From JAFTYO01 sp045613125 (GTDB lineage Bacteria > Pseudomonadota > Alphaproteobacteria > RF32 > CAG-239), in the NCBI GenBank assembly GCA_045613125.1, contig JAZLAM010000022.1:186001-250000 (forward strand): a DNA stretch of 64,000 nt, written 5' to 3'. The position numbers and the translations under genes were made by a program. The notes beneath the pieces were generated by a model. It saw nothing but the letters and a program-made list of their open reading frames with translations, was not told the DNA's origin and searched no databases. Below, in pieces: positions 45,837 through 55,272 of this stretch (positions are counted from its first letter, which is position 1; each line of letters begins with the position of its first letter).

Positions 45837-47426
45837 TTAAAAAATCTGTTCACGAGTTTTTTTCAAAACAATTTTTGGGAAATCTTCAGCAACCTTTCCC
45901 AAATGCCATGCATTACGAGCTAAAAAAACTTTTGCGCCGTCGTGATCATCTGCGATATTTGCCATCGACGAATCTAAAAACTTTTGCAAATAATTACTAT
46001 CATTGCATTCTACCCAACGAGCAGTATAATATTGCGTAGGTTCAAATATAACCTGAATATTAAATTCTGTACGGATTCTGTCTGCCATAACCTCAAATTG
46101 CAATGGTCCGACAACACCAACCACCCACTCAGATCCGATTACGGGCTTAAAAACACTAGCTCCGCCTTCTTCTGCAATTTGCTCTAATGCATTACTGAGA
46201 TGTTTAGATTTTAACGGATCCAAAGCACGAACAGATTTTAACAATTCAGGCGCAAAACTAGGAATTCCGGTAAAATGAATTTTTTCGCCTTCAGTTAGGG
46301 TATCTCCAATTCTTAATTGCCCATGATTAGGTATACCTATAATATCACCGGCATAAGCATCTTCTGCCAATTCACGATCTTGAGCCAAAAACATAACAGG
46401 AGTAGGAACCTTAATATTTTTACCGGTTCTTACTTGCAACAGACTCATTCCTCTTTTAAAATGACCGGAACAAATGCGCATAAAGGCTATTCGGTCACGA
46501 TGCTTAGGGTCCATGTTGGCCTGAATTTTAAATATAAAACCACTAACCTTATTTTCATCAGCATTAATTTCTCGCTCCAAAGCCGGTTGAGGACGAGGTG
46601 TTGGAGCCATATTATATAAACCGTCTAAAATTTCCTTTACACCAAAGTTATTAATTGCACTACCAAAAAAGACCGGTGTCAAAGCTCCTGCCAAATAAGC
46701 TTCCAAATCAAACTTAGGACAAACTTCTTTTACCATTTCTACTTCTTCACGAAGTTTTTGTACCAAATATGAAGGTAAAAGTTCATCAAGTTTTGCGTCA
46801 TCTAAGCCCTGGCAAGTTTCAATTATGGCATTTTTTTGTGATTTATCACCGATTTTATTCATTAAAATAAGTCTATCATTGATAATATCATAACAACCCA
46901 TAAAATCTTTACCGGAACCTATCGGCCAGCTTGCAGGAGTAACATCAAGGGCTAAAGTTTTTTCAATATCATCCAGCAAAACAAAGGTATCCAAACCTTC
47001 TCTGTCAAGCTTGTTTATAAAGGTTAAAATCGGAATATTACGCAAACGGCAGACTTCAAAAAGTTTTTTAGTTTGTGTTTCGATACCTTTTGCCGAATCA
47101 AGCACCATAATCGCCGAATCGACAGCGGTAAGCACACGATAAGTATCTTCCGAAAAGTCTTCGTGCCCCGGTGTATCTAATAAATTAAATGTAACCCCTT
47201 CATAATCAAAAGTCATAACCGAAGATGCTACCGATATTCCTCTTTCTTGTTCGACTTTCATCCAGTCTGAATGAGCTCGACGATTTTCACCTCTGGCTTT
47301 AACTGCACCTGCCTGACTGATAGCCCCCCCAAACAACAAAAGCTTTTCGGTCAAAGTGGTTTTACCGGCGTCAGGGTGCGAAATAATGGCAAATGTTTTT
47401 CTTGGATTATATTTATTTTCCGACAT
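45837..47426 (-). CDS. prfC: peptide chain release factor 3
   Basis: RF3 is the GTPase that recycles RF1 and RF2 after termination. The 529-residue protein has G1 SHPDAGKTTLTEKLL, the switch ARGENRRAHSDWMKVEQERG, G3 DTPGHEDFSEDTYR and G4 NKLD, matching RF3 along its length. It is convergent with hpf-ptsN. Confidence 0.96.
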   Translation of the reverse strand: MSENKYNPRKTFAIISHPDAGKTTLTEKLLLFGGAISQAGAVKARGENRRAHSDWMKVEQERGISVASSVMTFDYEGVTFNLLDTPGHEDFSEDTYRVLTAVDSAIMVLDSAKGIETQTKKLFEVCRLRNIPILTFINKLDREGLDTFVLLDDIEKTLALDVTPASWPIGSGKDFMGCYDIINDRLILMNKIGDKSQKNAIIETCQGLDDAKLDELLPSYLVQKLREEVEMVKEVCPKFDLEAYLAGALTPVFFGSAINNFGVKEILDGLYNMAPTPRPQPALEREINADENKVSGFIFKIQANMDPKHRDRIAFMRICSGHFKRGMSLLQVRTGKNIKVPTPVMFLAQDRELAEDAYAGDIIGIPNHGQLRIGDTLTEGEKIHFTGIPSFAPELLKSVRALDPLKSKHLSNALEQIAEEGGASVFKPVIGSEWVVGVVGPLQFEVMADRIRTEFNIQVIFEPTQYYTARWVECNDSNYLQKFLDSSMANIADDHDGAKVFLARNAWHLGKVAEDFPKIVLKKTREQIF

Positions 47427-47557
47427 TTTTTCTCTCGAAATTAAGTTATTTTTTTCACATAGTATAAATTTTTATTAAAAATGCAATAGCTTTTATTATT
47501 TTCTTGATTTAATTTTTTTTTTGGTTAGTATGCAAACAGCTAATTTAATGATTAACC

Positions 47558-47641
47558 GCGAGCGTGGTGAAATGGCAGACACGCCAGACTTAGGATCTGG
47601 TGTCGCAAGACGTGAGGGTTCAAGTCCCTCCGCTCGCACCA
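47558..47641 (+). tRNA. tRNA-Leu(TAG)
   Basis: An 84-nt class II tRNA: acceptor GCGAGCG with CGCTCGC, anticodon stem-loop CCAGA-CTTAGGA-TCTGG with anticodon TAG, a long variable arm TGTCGCAAGACGT, T-arm GGGTTCAAGTCCC and an encoded CCA at 47639-47641. tig starts 35 nt downstream without a terminator between. Confidence 0.95.
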
Positions 47642-47676
47642 TCTTTTTAGATGATTATAAGGATAAGAGAAAATCA

Positions 47677-49059
47677 ATGAAATTTACTGAAGAAAAATCA
47701 AAAGGTTTAACAAGAGAATTTAAAGCTGTTATTCCTGCTGCTGAATTCGAAAAAGAAGTTGACAGCAAAATTGAAAGCATTTCAAAAAACACAAAAATTG
47801 CAGGCTTCCGTCCGGGAAAAGCACCTAAAGCTATGCTAAAACAAAAATATCGTGCTTCTGTTTTGGGAGAAGTTTTAGATGAAATGTTAAAAAACAGTGC
47901 CGATAAAATAATTCAAGAAAACAAACTTCGTCCGGCTGTTATGCCTGAAATTAATCTTACAACCTTTGGCGATGACAAAGATATTGAATTTACGGTTTTA
48001 GTTGAAGTTTTGCCTGAAATCAAATTTGGTGATTTTTCCAGCATTACATTAGATAAATTAACAGCTGAAGTTCCGGCTGAAGAAGTTGAAAAAGCAATCA
48101 AATATGTTGCACAAACCAGAAAAGAAAACGTTGTCGTAACAGAAGATCGCGCAACTAAAAAAGGCGATGTTGCCGTAATTGACTTTACAGGTTCTGTTGA
48201 CGGTGTTGAATTTAACGGCGGTAAAGGAACTGATTATCCTTTAGAATTAGGTTCTAACTCTTTCATCCCCGGTTTTGAAGATCAACTTATCGGCAAAAAC
48301 AAAGGTGACAAAGTTGATGTAAACGTTACTTTCCCTGAAAACTATCATGCTAAAGATTTGGCCGGAAAAGCTGCCGTATTTGCAGTAGAAATTAAAGAAA
48401 TCAGAGAACCTAAAGAAGTAGAAATCAATGATGAATTTGCAAAATCTTTAGGTGAAGAAAGCTTAGATTCTTTACGTGCAAAAGTTGTAGAACGCATTAA
48501 AGCTGATTATGAAAACGCATCTAAATTAAAATTAAAACGTGCTTTATTAGATGTTTTAGATAAAGAATATAGCTTTGATATTCCTTCAAAATTGGTTGAT
48601 GCCGAATATGATGGAATTGTTAAACAATATGAACAAGCTAAAAAATATAATCAACTTGATGAAGAAGAAAAAGCAAAAGATGAGAAAGATTTATTGGCAG
48701 AATATAAAGAAATTGCCGCTCGTCGTGTTAAACTCGGATTATTGCTTTCTGAAGTTGGTTTAAATGCAAAAATCACAATCACACCGGAAGATATCAATAA
48801 AGCTATCATGAATGTAGCTAAAAAATATCCGGGACAGGAAAAAGCTGTGTTTGATTACTATTTGAAAAACAAAGAAGCTGTTGAAGCCTTAAAAGCTCCT
48901 GTTTTCGAAGAAAAGATTGTAGATTACTTGTTATCTCAAGTTAAATTAAATGAAAAAGTTGTTGCCGTTGAAGAACTTTATTCATTTGATGAAAACAAAA
49001 GCAGTGAACAAAAGACTGCTAAAAAAACAGCTAAGAAGACAACTAAAAAATCTGCATAG
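47677..49059 (+). CDS. tig: trigger factor
   Basis: Trigger factor is the ribosome-bound chaperone and prolyl isomerase. The 460-residue protein has the ribosome-binding signature GFRPGKAP, the FKBP-like domain (GDVAVIDFTGSVDGVEFNGG) and the helical C-domain, ending in an unusual lysine- and threonine-rich tail (KKTAKKTAKKTTKKSA). The ATG at 47677 is chosen because a longer frame would run through the tRNA-Leu; AAGGA lies 12 bases ahead. It is often followed by clpP, which is absent here. Confidence 0.96.
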   Translation: MKFTEEKSKGLTREFKAVIPAAEFEKEVDSKIESISKNTKIAGFRPGKAPKAMLKQKYRASVLGEVLDEMLKNSADKIIQENKLRPAVMPEINLTTFGDDKDIEFTVLVEVLPEIKFGDFSSITLDKLTAEVPAEEVEKAIKYVAQTRKENVVVTEDRATKKGDVAVIDFTGSVDGVEFNGGKGTDYPLELGSNSFIPGFEDQLIGKNKGDKVDVNVTFPENYHAKDLAGKAAVFAVEIKEIREPKEVEINDEFAKSLGEESLDSLRAKVVERIKADYENASKLKLKRALLDVLDKEYSFDIPSKLVDAEYDGIVKQYEQAKKYNQLDEEEKAKDEKDLLAEYKEIAARRVKLGLLLSEVGLNAKITITPEDINKAIMNVAKKYPGQEKAVFDYYLKNKEAVEALKAPVFEEKIVDYLLSQVKLNEKVVAVEELYSFDENKSSEQKTAKKTAKKTTKKSA

Positions 49060-49074
49060 CAGCTGATAATCATT

Positions 49075-49110
49075 AAAAAAGCCCTTTTGAAAGGGCTTTT
49101 TTTTTTAATC
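49075..49110 (+). terminator. intrinsic terminator after tig
   Basis: AAAAAAGCCCTTT and AAAGGGCTTTTTT form a long stem with a tight loop followed by further T. Confidence 0.88.
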
Positions 49111-49152
49111 TTTAAGATAAATCAAGGACGCATCCTAACTTTCCGGTTATAC

Positions 49153-49392
49153 TTATTCAACCGCGGGCTTCTTGATATTTGTGTTTGCAAAAAAGCCTCC
49201 GATAAAACCGAGAACAAGACCTATTTGCCACATTTTAAAACCGGTAATACCAAGCGCTGCAAAAAAGCTCAAAATAGTATCTCCAAACATAAGTCCTACG
49301 ACCCAACCGGTAAGAGCTCCTAAAAAGGTTCTTACAATGCAAGCCCAAAACACCATAAAGGCTGCAAGCAAAAGATTTGTAATAGCTTTCAT
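49153..49392 (-). CDS. small glycine-zipper membrane protein
   Basis: A 79-residue protein with two hydrophobic segments and G-x3-G-type spacing (GALTGWVVGLMFG; GLVLGFIGGFF). No family recognised. It stands alone between tig and the CxxC-repeat gene. Confidence 0.5.
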   Translation of the reverse strand: MKAITNLLLAAFMVFWACIVRTFLGALTGWVVGLMFGDTILSFFAALGITGFKMWQIGLVLGFIGGFFANTNIKKPAVE

Positions 49393-49602
49393 AACATCAT
49401 AATTTTTTTAGTTTAACATCATAATTTATATCTGGTGTTACGTTATATCTAAATAAAATTATTGTCAAGTTTTAACACAGATTGTATCTGATAAAGAACA
49501 AATATGTAAAAATGTTGCGATTATTTTATCAAATAAAAACTTGACTTTTGTCTATATTTTTTATATAGTAAACTTATTGTAAAATTCTTCGGAGTAAAAC
49601 AA

Positions 49603-50682
49603 ATGGAAAATAAAAAAGAGTTGATTGTTAAAGATAGACATGGTGTTGAACATAATCTGTATGATTTACCAAAAAATTTTGTTTTTGATGGCAATATAGA
49701 CTTGAGTGAGCGTAATTTAAGAGAACTACCGGATTTATCAACCGTAACAGTTACAGGAAGTTTTGATTGTTGGAATTGCAGTAATTTAACTTCATTAAAA
49801 GGTGCTCCAAAAGAAGTTGGTGGAGATTTTTGTTGCAGCGCTTGTGAAAAATTAACCTCATTAGAAGGAGTTCCTCAAAAAGTTGGTAGAAATTTTGGTT
49901 GTGGGGGTTGCAGTAATTTAACTTCATTAAAAGGTGCTCCCAAAGAAATTAACGGAAATTTTATCTGTCATGATTGTGAAAAATTAACTTCACTAGAACA
50001 TGCCCCTCAAAAAGTTGGTGGAAATTTTGATTGCTCTCGATGTGAAAGATTAGAATCATTAGAAAACGCACCAAAAGAAGTTAGTGGAGATTTTGATTGC
50101 AGTGATTGTGAAAAATTAACCTCATTAGAAGGTGCTCCCAAAGAAGTTGGTGGAGATTTTTCTTGTCTTCGGTGTGAAGTGCCTTCATTAAAAGGTGCTC
50201 CCAAAGAAGTTGGTGGAGATTTTTATTGTTGGCAGTGTCATAATTTAACCTCATTAGAAGGAGCACCGGAAAAAGTTGGGGGAAATTTTTCTTGCCATAT
50301 GTGTGACTTAACCTCATTAAAAGGAGCTCCGAAAGAAATTGGTGGAGATTTTGATTGTTCATTTTGCAGCGAATTAAAATCGCTAATTCATGTTCCTAAA
50401 TGTAAGAATATAGAGGTAGCGACAGCATTGGGGGAGTTATTGACAAAATATACTTCTTATGTAACACCTTTAGGTGGTGGTGGATTGTACCTTTCGGCGA
50501 CATATGAAAGTGTAGTATCTTCTCCCAGATATAAGCGAGAACTTGCTAATGAAGAGGCCCTATTAAAAACAAAATCAAAGCTTAAAGCCAGACATCAAGA
50601 TGAAAATACTTCATCTAACGGACAAGTTGCAACTAACGTTACACTAGATATATTAAAAGCTAAAGAAAGCCGAAATATTTAA
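49603..50682 (+). CDS. leucine-rich-repeat-like protein with a CxxC ladder
   Basis: A 359-residue protein. Residues 52-266 hold ten copies of a 21-22 residue repeat of the form G-[DN]-F-x-C-x2-C-x2-LTSL-[KE]-GAP-x-x-V, related to the LTSLEGAPKxVGG solenoid repeats seen in bacteria and phages. Unusually every repeat has two cysteines (pairs from 56/59 to 252/255), which in a stacked solenoid would line up as a ladder able to hold metal or disulfides. The last 90 residues are different, with glycine- and lysine-rich segments. There is no signal peptide, so it is probably cytoplasmic. Function unknown. Confidence 0.65.
   Translation: MENKKELIVKDRHGVEHNLYDLPKNFVFDGNIDLSERNLRELPDLSTVTVTGSFDCWNCSNLTSLKGAPKEVGGDFCCSACEKLTSLEGVPQKVGRNFGCGGCSNLTSLKGAPKEINGNFICHDCEKLTSLEHAPQKVGGNFDCSRCERLESLENAPKEVSGDFDCSDCEKLTSLEGAPKEVGGDFSCLRCEVPSLKGAPKEVGGDFYCWQCHNLTSLEGAPEKVGGNFSCHMCDLTSLKGAPKEIGGDFDCSFCSELKSLIHVPKCKNIEVATALGELLTKYTSYVTPLGGGGLYLSATYESVVSSPRYKRELANEEALLKTKSKLKARHQDENTSSNGQVATNVTLDILKAKESRNI
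49756..50400 (+). repeat. coding tandem repeat, period 63-66 bp
   Basis: Ten degenerate copies of a 63-66 base unit, each encoding one CxxC repeat of the protein above. The units keep codon register (21 or 22 codons), so they expand or contract without frameshift. Confidence 0.8.
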
Positions 50683-50702
50683 TTAAGGTATGTGTAATTA
50701 TA

Positions 50703-50732
50703 AAATCCCCCTTAAACACTTAAGGGGGATTT
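50703..50732. terminator. bidirectional terminator between repeat gene and lon
   Basis: AAATCCCCCTTA and TAAGGGGGATTT pair around a short loop with T-rich flanks on both strands, serving the convergent repeat-protein and lon genes. Confidence 0.8.
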
Positions 50733-50734
50733 CT

Positions 50735-53062
50735 TTATTTTTTCAAAGCAATTTCCAATACTTCTTTTACTTCGCTTACAGGCATAATTTTCAGCCCTTC
50801 TTTTACATTATCCGGAATTTCAGCTAAATCTTTTTCATTATCTTTAGGGATTATAACTGTTTTAATTCCACCTCTTAATGCTGATAAAAGCTTTTCTTTT
50901 AAACCACCGATAGGAAGCACCCTACCCTGTAAAGTGATTTCTCCGGTCATTGCCACATCTTTTCTGACCGGAATTTTTGTAAACACGGAAACAAGTGTGG
51001 TAAACATAGCAATACCTGCCGAAGGTCCATCTTTTGGAGTTGCCCCTTCAGGAACATGGATATGCACATCTGTCTTTTCAAAAACATCTGCATCTATGCC
51101 CAAATCTTGAGATCTGGCTCTGACAACCGAATATGCCGTATCTATAGATTCTTTCATAACATCTCCGAGTTTTCCGGTTTGCATAACTTTACCTTTTCCC
51201 GGCATATCTACAGCTTCAATAAACAAAATATCACCACCGACTTCTGTCCAAGCAAGACCCGTTGTAACACCAACCTGATCTTTTTCTTCAGCTTGACCGA
51301 ATCGATATTTTCTTACCCCCAAATATTTTTCCAAATTATCAGAAGTAACTTCAATTTTGACGCACTGTTCTTTTGATAATAAAATTTCTTTTACCGATTT
51401 ACGAGCAATGGCTGACAGTTCGCGTTCCAAGTTTCTGACGCCGGCTTCCCTGGTGTAATAGCGCACAATGTCACGAACAGCATCGTCAGTGATTGTAAGC
51501 TCCGAACATTTAACTGCATTTTCACCGAAAATCTTCGGAATTAAATGGCGTTTGGCAATTTCAATTTTTTCGTCTTCAGTGTAGCCTGATAAACGAATAA
51601 TTTCCATTCTATCCAAAAGTGGCCTTGGCATATCCAAAGAGTTTGCTGTTGTTACAAACATAACATCAGATAAATCATAATCCACCTCTAAATAGTGGTC
51701 ATTAAATGTTGAGTTTTGTTCCGGATCAAGCACTTCCAAAAGAGCAGAACTCGGATCTCCTCGCCAATCGTTACCGAGTTTATCAATTTCATCAAGCAAA
51801 AATAACGGATTTGATGTTCCGACTTTTTTCATGCCTTGAACAATTTTTCCGGGCATAGAACCTATGTAGGTTCTTCTGTGTCCTCTGATTTCTGCTTCAT
51901 CACGCATACCACCCAAAGATGCTCTTACAAATTTGCGTCCTGTTGCTCTGGCAATTGATTGCCCTAAAGAAGTTTTACCAACTCCCGGAGGTCCGACCAA
52001 ACATAAAATAGGACCTTTTATTTTATCGGCTCGTGAACGGACTGCCAGATATTCAACAATACGCTCTGTTACCTTATCCAAGCCATAATGATCTGCTTCT
52101 AAAATTTCCGTTGCTTTTTGTAAATCATTATTCACCTTAGATGGTTTCTTCCACGGAATATCCAAAAGCCAATCAAGATAATTCCTAACAACGGTTGCTT
52201 CCGAACTCATTGCTCCCATTGTTTTTAATTTGCGAAGCTCTGACAAGGCTTTTTCTCTTGCTTCTTTTGAGAGCTTAGTTTTTTTAATTTTTTTCTTTAA
52301 AATAGAAATTTCATCTTCTTCATCGCCATCATTAAGTTCTTTTTGAATGGCTTTCATTTGCTCATTGAGATAATATTCTTTTTGGCTTTTTTCCATTTGT
52401 TGCTTAACACGATTTTTAATCTTGTTTTCAACTTCTATCATAGCCAATTCCGCATTCATAAATTCTAACAATTTTTCAAAACGAGAAATTATATCATCTG
52501 CTTCCAAAAGTTGTTGCTTTTCTTCCACTTTTAAGGTGATGTGTGAAGCAATGGTATCGGCAAGTTTGCTAAAATCTTCAATCTGGCGAACAGCCACAAT
52601 CACATCGGCAGAAAGCTTTCTTGAAACTTTCACATACTCTTCAAACATGGAAATAACAGAGCGTGAAAGGATTTCTGTTTCTTTTTCATCAGATTTAATT
52701 TCCGGTAAAGTTTCAATATGTGCTGAAATAAAATTTCCGTCATCCAAAAAAGTATTAACTTTAATACGCTCAACACCTTCTATCAAAATTTTTACCGTAC
52801 CATCAGGTAACTTAATCATCTGTAAAATACTGCTTAATGTTCCGATGTTATATATATCATCAGCTTTAGGATCTTCTATTGATGCTCTCTTTTGTGTAAC
52901 CAAAACAACATAACCTCCATTTTCATTTACGGTTTGCAAAGCTTTGATAGATTTTTCTCTTCCCACAAAAAGAGGAACAATCATTTTAGGAAATACAACA
53001 GTATCTCTTAAAGGTAATACCGGAATAGCTTTATCTGTTTTATTTTCCATATTTGTAGACAT
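50735..53062 (-). CDS. lon: ATP-dependent Lon protease
   Basis: Lon is the AAA+ serine protease that removes misfolded and short-lived proteins. The 775-residue protein has the N-terminal substrate domain (VLPLRDTVVFPKMIVPLFVG), Walker A GPPGVGKTSLGQSIA, and the protease domain with the catalytic Ser in DGPSAGIAMF and Lys in GGLKEKLLSALRGG. The start is the ATG at 53062 with GGAG 11 bases upstream; the earlier codon at 53083 is TTG. Confidence 0.96.
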   Translation of the reverse strand: MSTNMENKTDKAIPVLPLRDTVVFPKMIVPLFVGREKSIKALQTVNENGGYVVLVTQKRASIEDPKADDIYNIGTLSSILQMIKLPDGTVKILIEGVERIKVNTFLDDGNFISAHIETLPEIKSDEKETEILSRSVISMFEEYVKVSRKLSADVIVAVRQIEDFSKLADTIASHITLKVEEKQQLLEADDIISRFEKLLEFMNAELAMIEVENKIKNRVKQQMEKSQKEYYLNEQMKAIQKELNDGDEEDEISILKKKIKKTKLSKEAREKALSELRKLKTMGAMSSEATVVRNYLDWLLDIPWKKPSKVNNDLQKATEILEADHYGLDKVTERIVEYLAVRSRADKIKGPILCLVGPPGVGKTSLGQSIARATGRKFVRASLGGMRDEAEIRGHRRTYIGSMPGKIVQGMKKVGTSNPLFLLDEIDKLGNDWRGDPSSALLEVLDPEQNSTFNDHYLEVDYDLSDVMFVTTANSLDMPRPLLDRMEIIRLSGYTEDEKIEIAKRHLIPKIFGENAVKCSELTITDDAVRDIVRYYTREAGVRNLERELSAIARKSVKEILLSKEQCVKIEVTSDNLEKYLGVRKYRFGQAEEKDQVGVTTGLAWTEVGGDILFIEAVDMPGKGKVMQTGKLGDVMKESIDTAYSVVRARSQDLGIDADVFEKTDVHIHVPEGATPKDGPSAGIAMFTTLVSVFTKIPVRKDVAMTGEITLQGRVLPIGGLKEKLLSALRGGIKTVIIPKDNEKDLAEIPDNVKEGLKIMPVSEVKEVLEIALKK

Positions 53063-53252
53063 TTTTATACTTTCTCCATTCAATCACTCTTTCTTTATAT
53101 AAGAAACTTATAAACATTTGGCAAGAGTGACAACGTTAAATCTTTTTAATCCACAAGCAAGAACATCTAAAAACAATTAATTTATTGCAGATTTAAAAAA
53201 AAATGTATATGATGTACGAACTATATTAAAGAGGAACTCATCTTATAAAGGT

Positions 53253-53990
53253 ATGTCTATACTAAAAAAAATTACCAAATCTTCGTTTGCGGCAAATGTT
53301 ATCAGTCGTATTGCTTATTGGTATATAAAATTTGTTAAATATACCACAAAATGGGATTTACGCGGTATTGAAACTTTTTATGAAAATTTGGAAAAATATG
53401 GCAGTGTAATTTTTATAGCGTGGCATGGGCGTGTACCTATGGCTCCTTCCTTTTGGGATAAAAGAAAACCGCTAAAAGCCTTAGTATCTCCTCATAGAGA
53501 CGGACGGCTTGTTGCAGCAATGCTCCGTAGATTTGGTATTGGCAACATTGATGGATCAACCAACGAAAATGCCAAAGGTGCCGCCATTAGCATTATGAAA
53601 GAACTAAAAAACGGTACTACAATTGCAATTATACCTGACGGTCCCAGAGGGCCATCGATGACGATGTCTTTATCTCCCGTATACTATGCACAAAAAGCCG
53701 GAATTCCGGTATTAGGGGTTACATATAGTATCGAAAATTCCATCGTCATCGAAAAAAGTTGGGATAAGATGATTATTCCTAAACCTTTTAACAAAGGGAT
53801 ATGTGCTGTTACCAAACCTTTTTTCATTCCTAAAGATGCTTCCAAAACCGAATTGGAAGAATATCGTTTAGAAATTGAAAACACTCTTAATAATCTGACT
53901 TGGAAAATTGATAAAGAACTTAATATGCCCTATATACCTAAAGGAACAATCCCAAGAAACAGAAAGAAAAATATAAGGAAACAAGATTAA
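53253..53990 (+). CDS. DUF374 lysophospholipid acyltransferase family protein
   Basis: A 245-residue protein of the DUF374 acyltransferase group, found beside waaA and lpxK in many Proteobacteria. IFIAWHGRVPMAP supplies the active-site histidine-like loop and IIPDGPRGPSMTMS the acceptor motif. It probably acylates lipid A or a related lipid. Its stop overlaps the waaA start (TAATG). Confidence 0.85.
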   Translation: MSILKKITKSSFAANVISRIAYWYIKFVKYTTKWDLRGIETFYENLEKYGSVIFIAWHGRVPMAPSFWDKRKPLKALVSPHRDGRLVAAMLRRFGIGNIDGSTNENAKGAAISIMKELKNGTTIAIIPDGPRGPSMTMSLSPVYYAQKAGIPVLGVTYSIENSIVIEKSWDKMIIPKPFNKGICAVTKPFFIPKDASKTELEEYRLEIENTLNNLTWKIDKELNMPYIPKGTIPRNRKKNIRKQD

Positions 53991-55255
53991 TGCTGATCAA
54001 AATATATAATACATTATTGCGACTTTTATATCCGTTAGTTATCAGACCTTACATTAAAAAACGCAAAAAAAACGGTAAGGAAGATATAAAACGATTCAAT
54101 GAAAGAATCGGACGTCCGACAAAAACACGCCCTGAAGGGAAACTTATTTGGATGCACGGAGCTTCTGTGGGTGAATCGGTTTCTATGTTACCTCTAATAC
54201 AACGATTGTTGGAAACATATCCTGAAGCACATGTTATGGTAACAACCGGTACTACAACTTCAGCAGAAATAATGTCTAAGCGTCTTCCTGAAAGAGCATT
54301 TCATCAGTATTTACCTATTGAAAATCCTACATATGCTTCACGTTTTGTAAAACATTGGCGCCCTGATGTTGCTTTATGGTTTGAATCTGAATTTTGGCCA
54401 TCAATGCTGTTTTGTATAAAGAAAAGAAATATTCCTCTGATATTAGTTAACGGAAGAATTTCCAATAAATCTTTCAAACGTTGGCAACAGTTTGAGTTCA
54501 TTATTAAAGAACTTTTAGATTGTTTTACTTTATGTTTAGGACAATCTGAACAAGATGAATATCGCTTGAGAGTGTTAGGGGCAAAAAATACATTATGCTT
54601 AGGTAACTTAAAATATGCAGGATTACCTTTACCAGTTGATGAAAACAAAAAAAATGAAATTTTGCAACAAATAGAGGGGCGTACAACTTGGCTTATAAGC
54701 TCTACACACGATGATGAAGAATATAAAATCGGCAAATTTTTAAAAGAATTAAAACAAAAAGTACCTAATGTTTTAACTTTTATTGCTCCTCGTCACCCTA
54801 ATCGTGGAACAGAAATTAAAGAGCGCTTACAAAATGAATTGGGACTTAATGTTGCTCTACGTTCTGCTGATGAAAAAATCACACCGGAAACTGAAGTGTA
54901 TATTGCTGATACAATTGGAGAAATGGGAATTTGGTACGATTTATTTTCCCTTGTGTTTGTTGGAGGCTCTTTAATTCCGCATGGAGGCCAAAACTTTATG
55001 GAACCATCAAGATGTAGAGATGCTGTTATTGTCGGTCCTCATATGCATAATTTTACAGATGCAATCAATCGTGCAAAAAAAGCTGATGGCATCATTCAAG
55101 TAAACGATGTTATTGACCTAATGTCTATGGTTGAACATCTTTTGACAAACCCTGATCTTTTAGAAGCCAAACGTTCACTTGCTTACAACTGGGCAAACGG
55201 TGAAGCAAAAGTTTTAGATGGTATTGTCGAAAAAATTCAATGTTATCTTGATTAA
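53990..55255 (+). CDS. waaA: 3-deoxy-D-manno-octulosonic acid transferase
   Basis: WaaA adds Kdo to lipid A precursor on the inner membrane. The 421-residue GT30 protein has an N-terminal helix, the acceptor-side WMHGASVGESVSMLPLI, and the donor-side FVGGSLIPHGGQNFMEP. It is the middle gene of the DUF374-waaA-lpxK operon, which completes the early lipid A-Kdo core. Confidence 0.95.
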   Translation: MLIKIYNTLLRLLYPLVIRPYIKKRKKNGKEDIKRFNERIGRPTKTRPEGKLIWMHGASVGESVSMLPLIQRLLETYPEAHVMVTTGTTTSAEIMSKRLPERAFHQYLPIENPTYASRFVKHWRPDVALWFESEFWPSMLFCIKKRNIPLILVNGRISNKSFKRWQQFEFIIKELLDCFTLCLGQSEQDEYRLRVLGAKNTLCLGNLKYAGLPLPVDENKKNEILQQIEGRTTWLISSTHDDEEYKIGKFLKELKQKVPNVLTFIAPRHPNRGTEIKERLQNELGLNVALRSADEKITPETEVYIADTIGEMGIWYDLFSLVFVGGSLIPHGGQNFMEPSRCRDAVIVGPHMHNFTDAINRAKKADGIIQVNDVIDLMSMVEHLLTNPDLLEAKRSLAYNWANGEAKVLDGIVEKIQCYLD

Positions 55256-55272
55256 TATTAGGTAGGATAAAA

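Noticed and set aside
47521..47676. N-terminal extension of trigger factor
   Set aside because: The frame runs through the tRNA-Leu gene; the ATG at 47677 matches the family start.
49756..50400. CRISPR-like array
   Set aside because: The repeats are degenerate, contiguous without spacers, and stay in one reading frame encoding a protein repeat.
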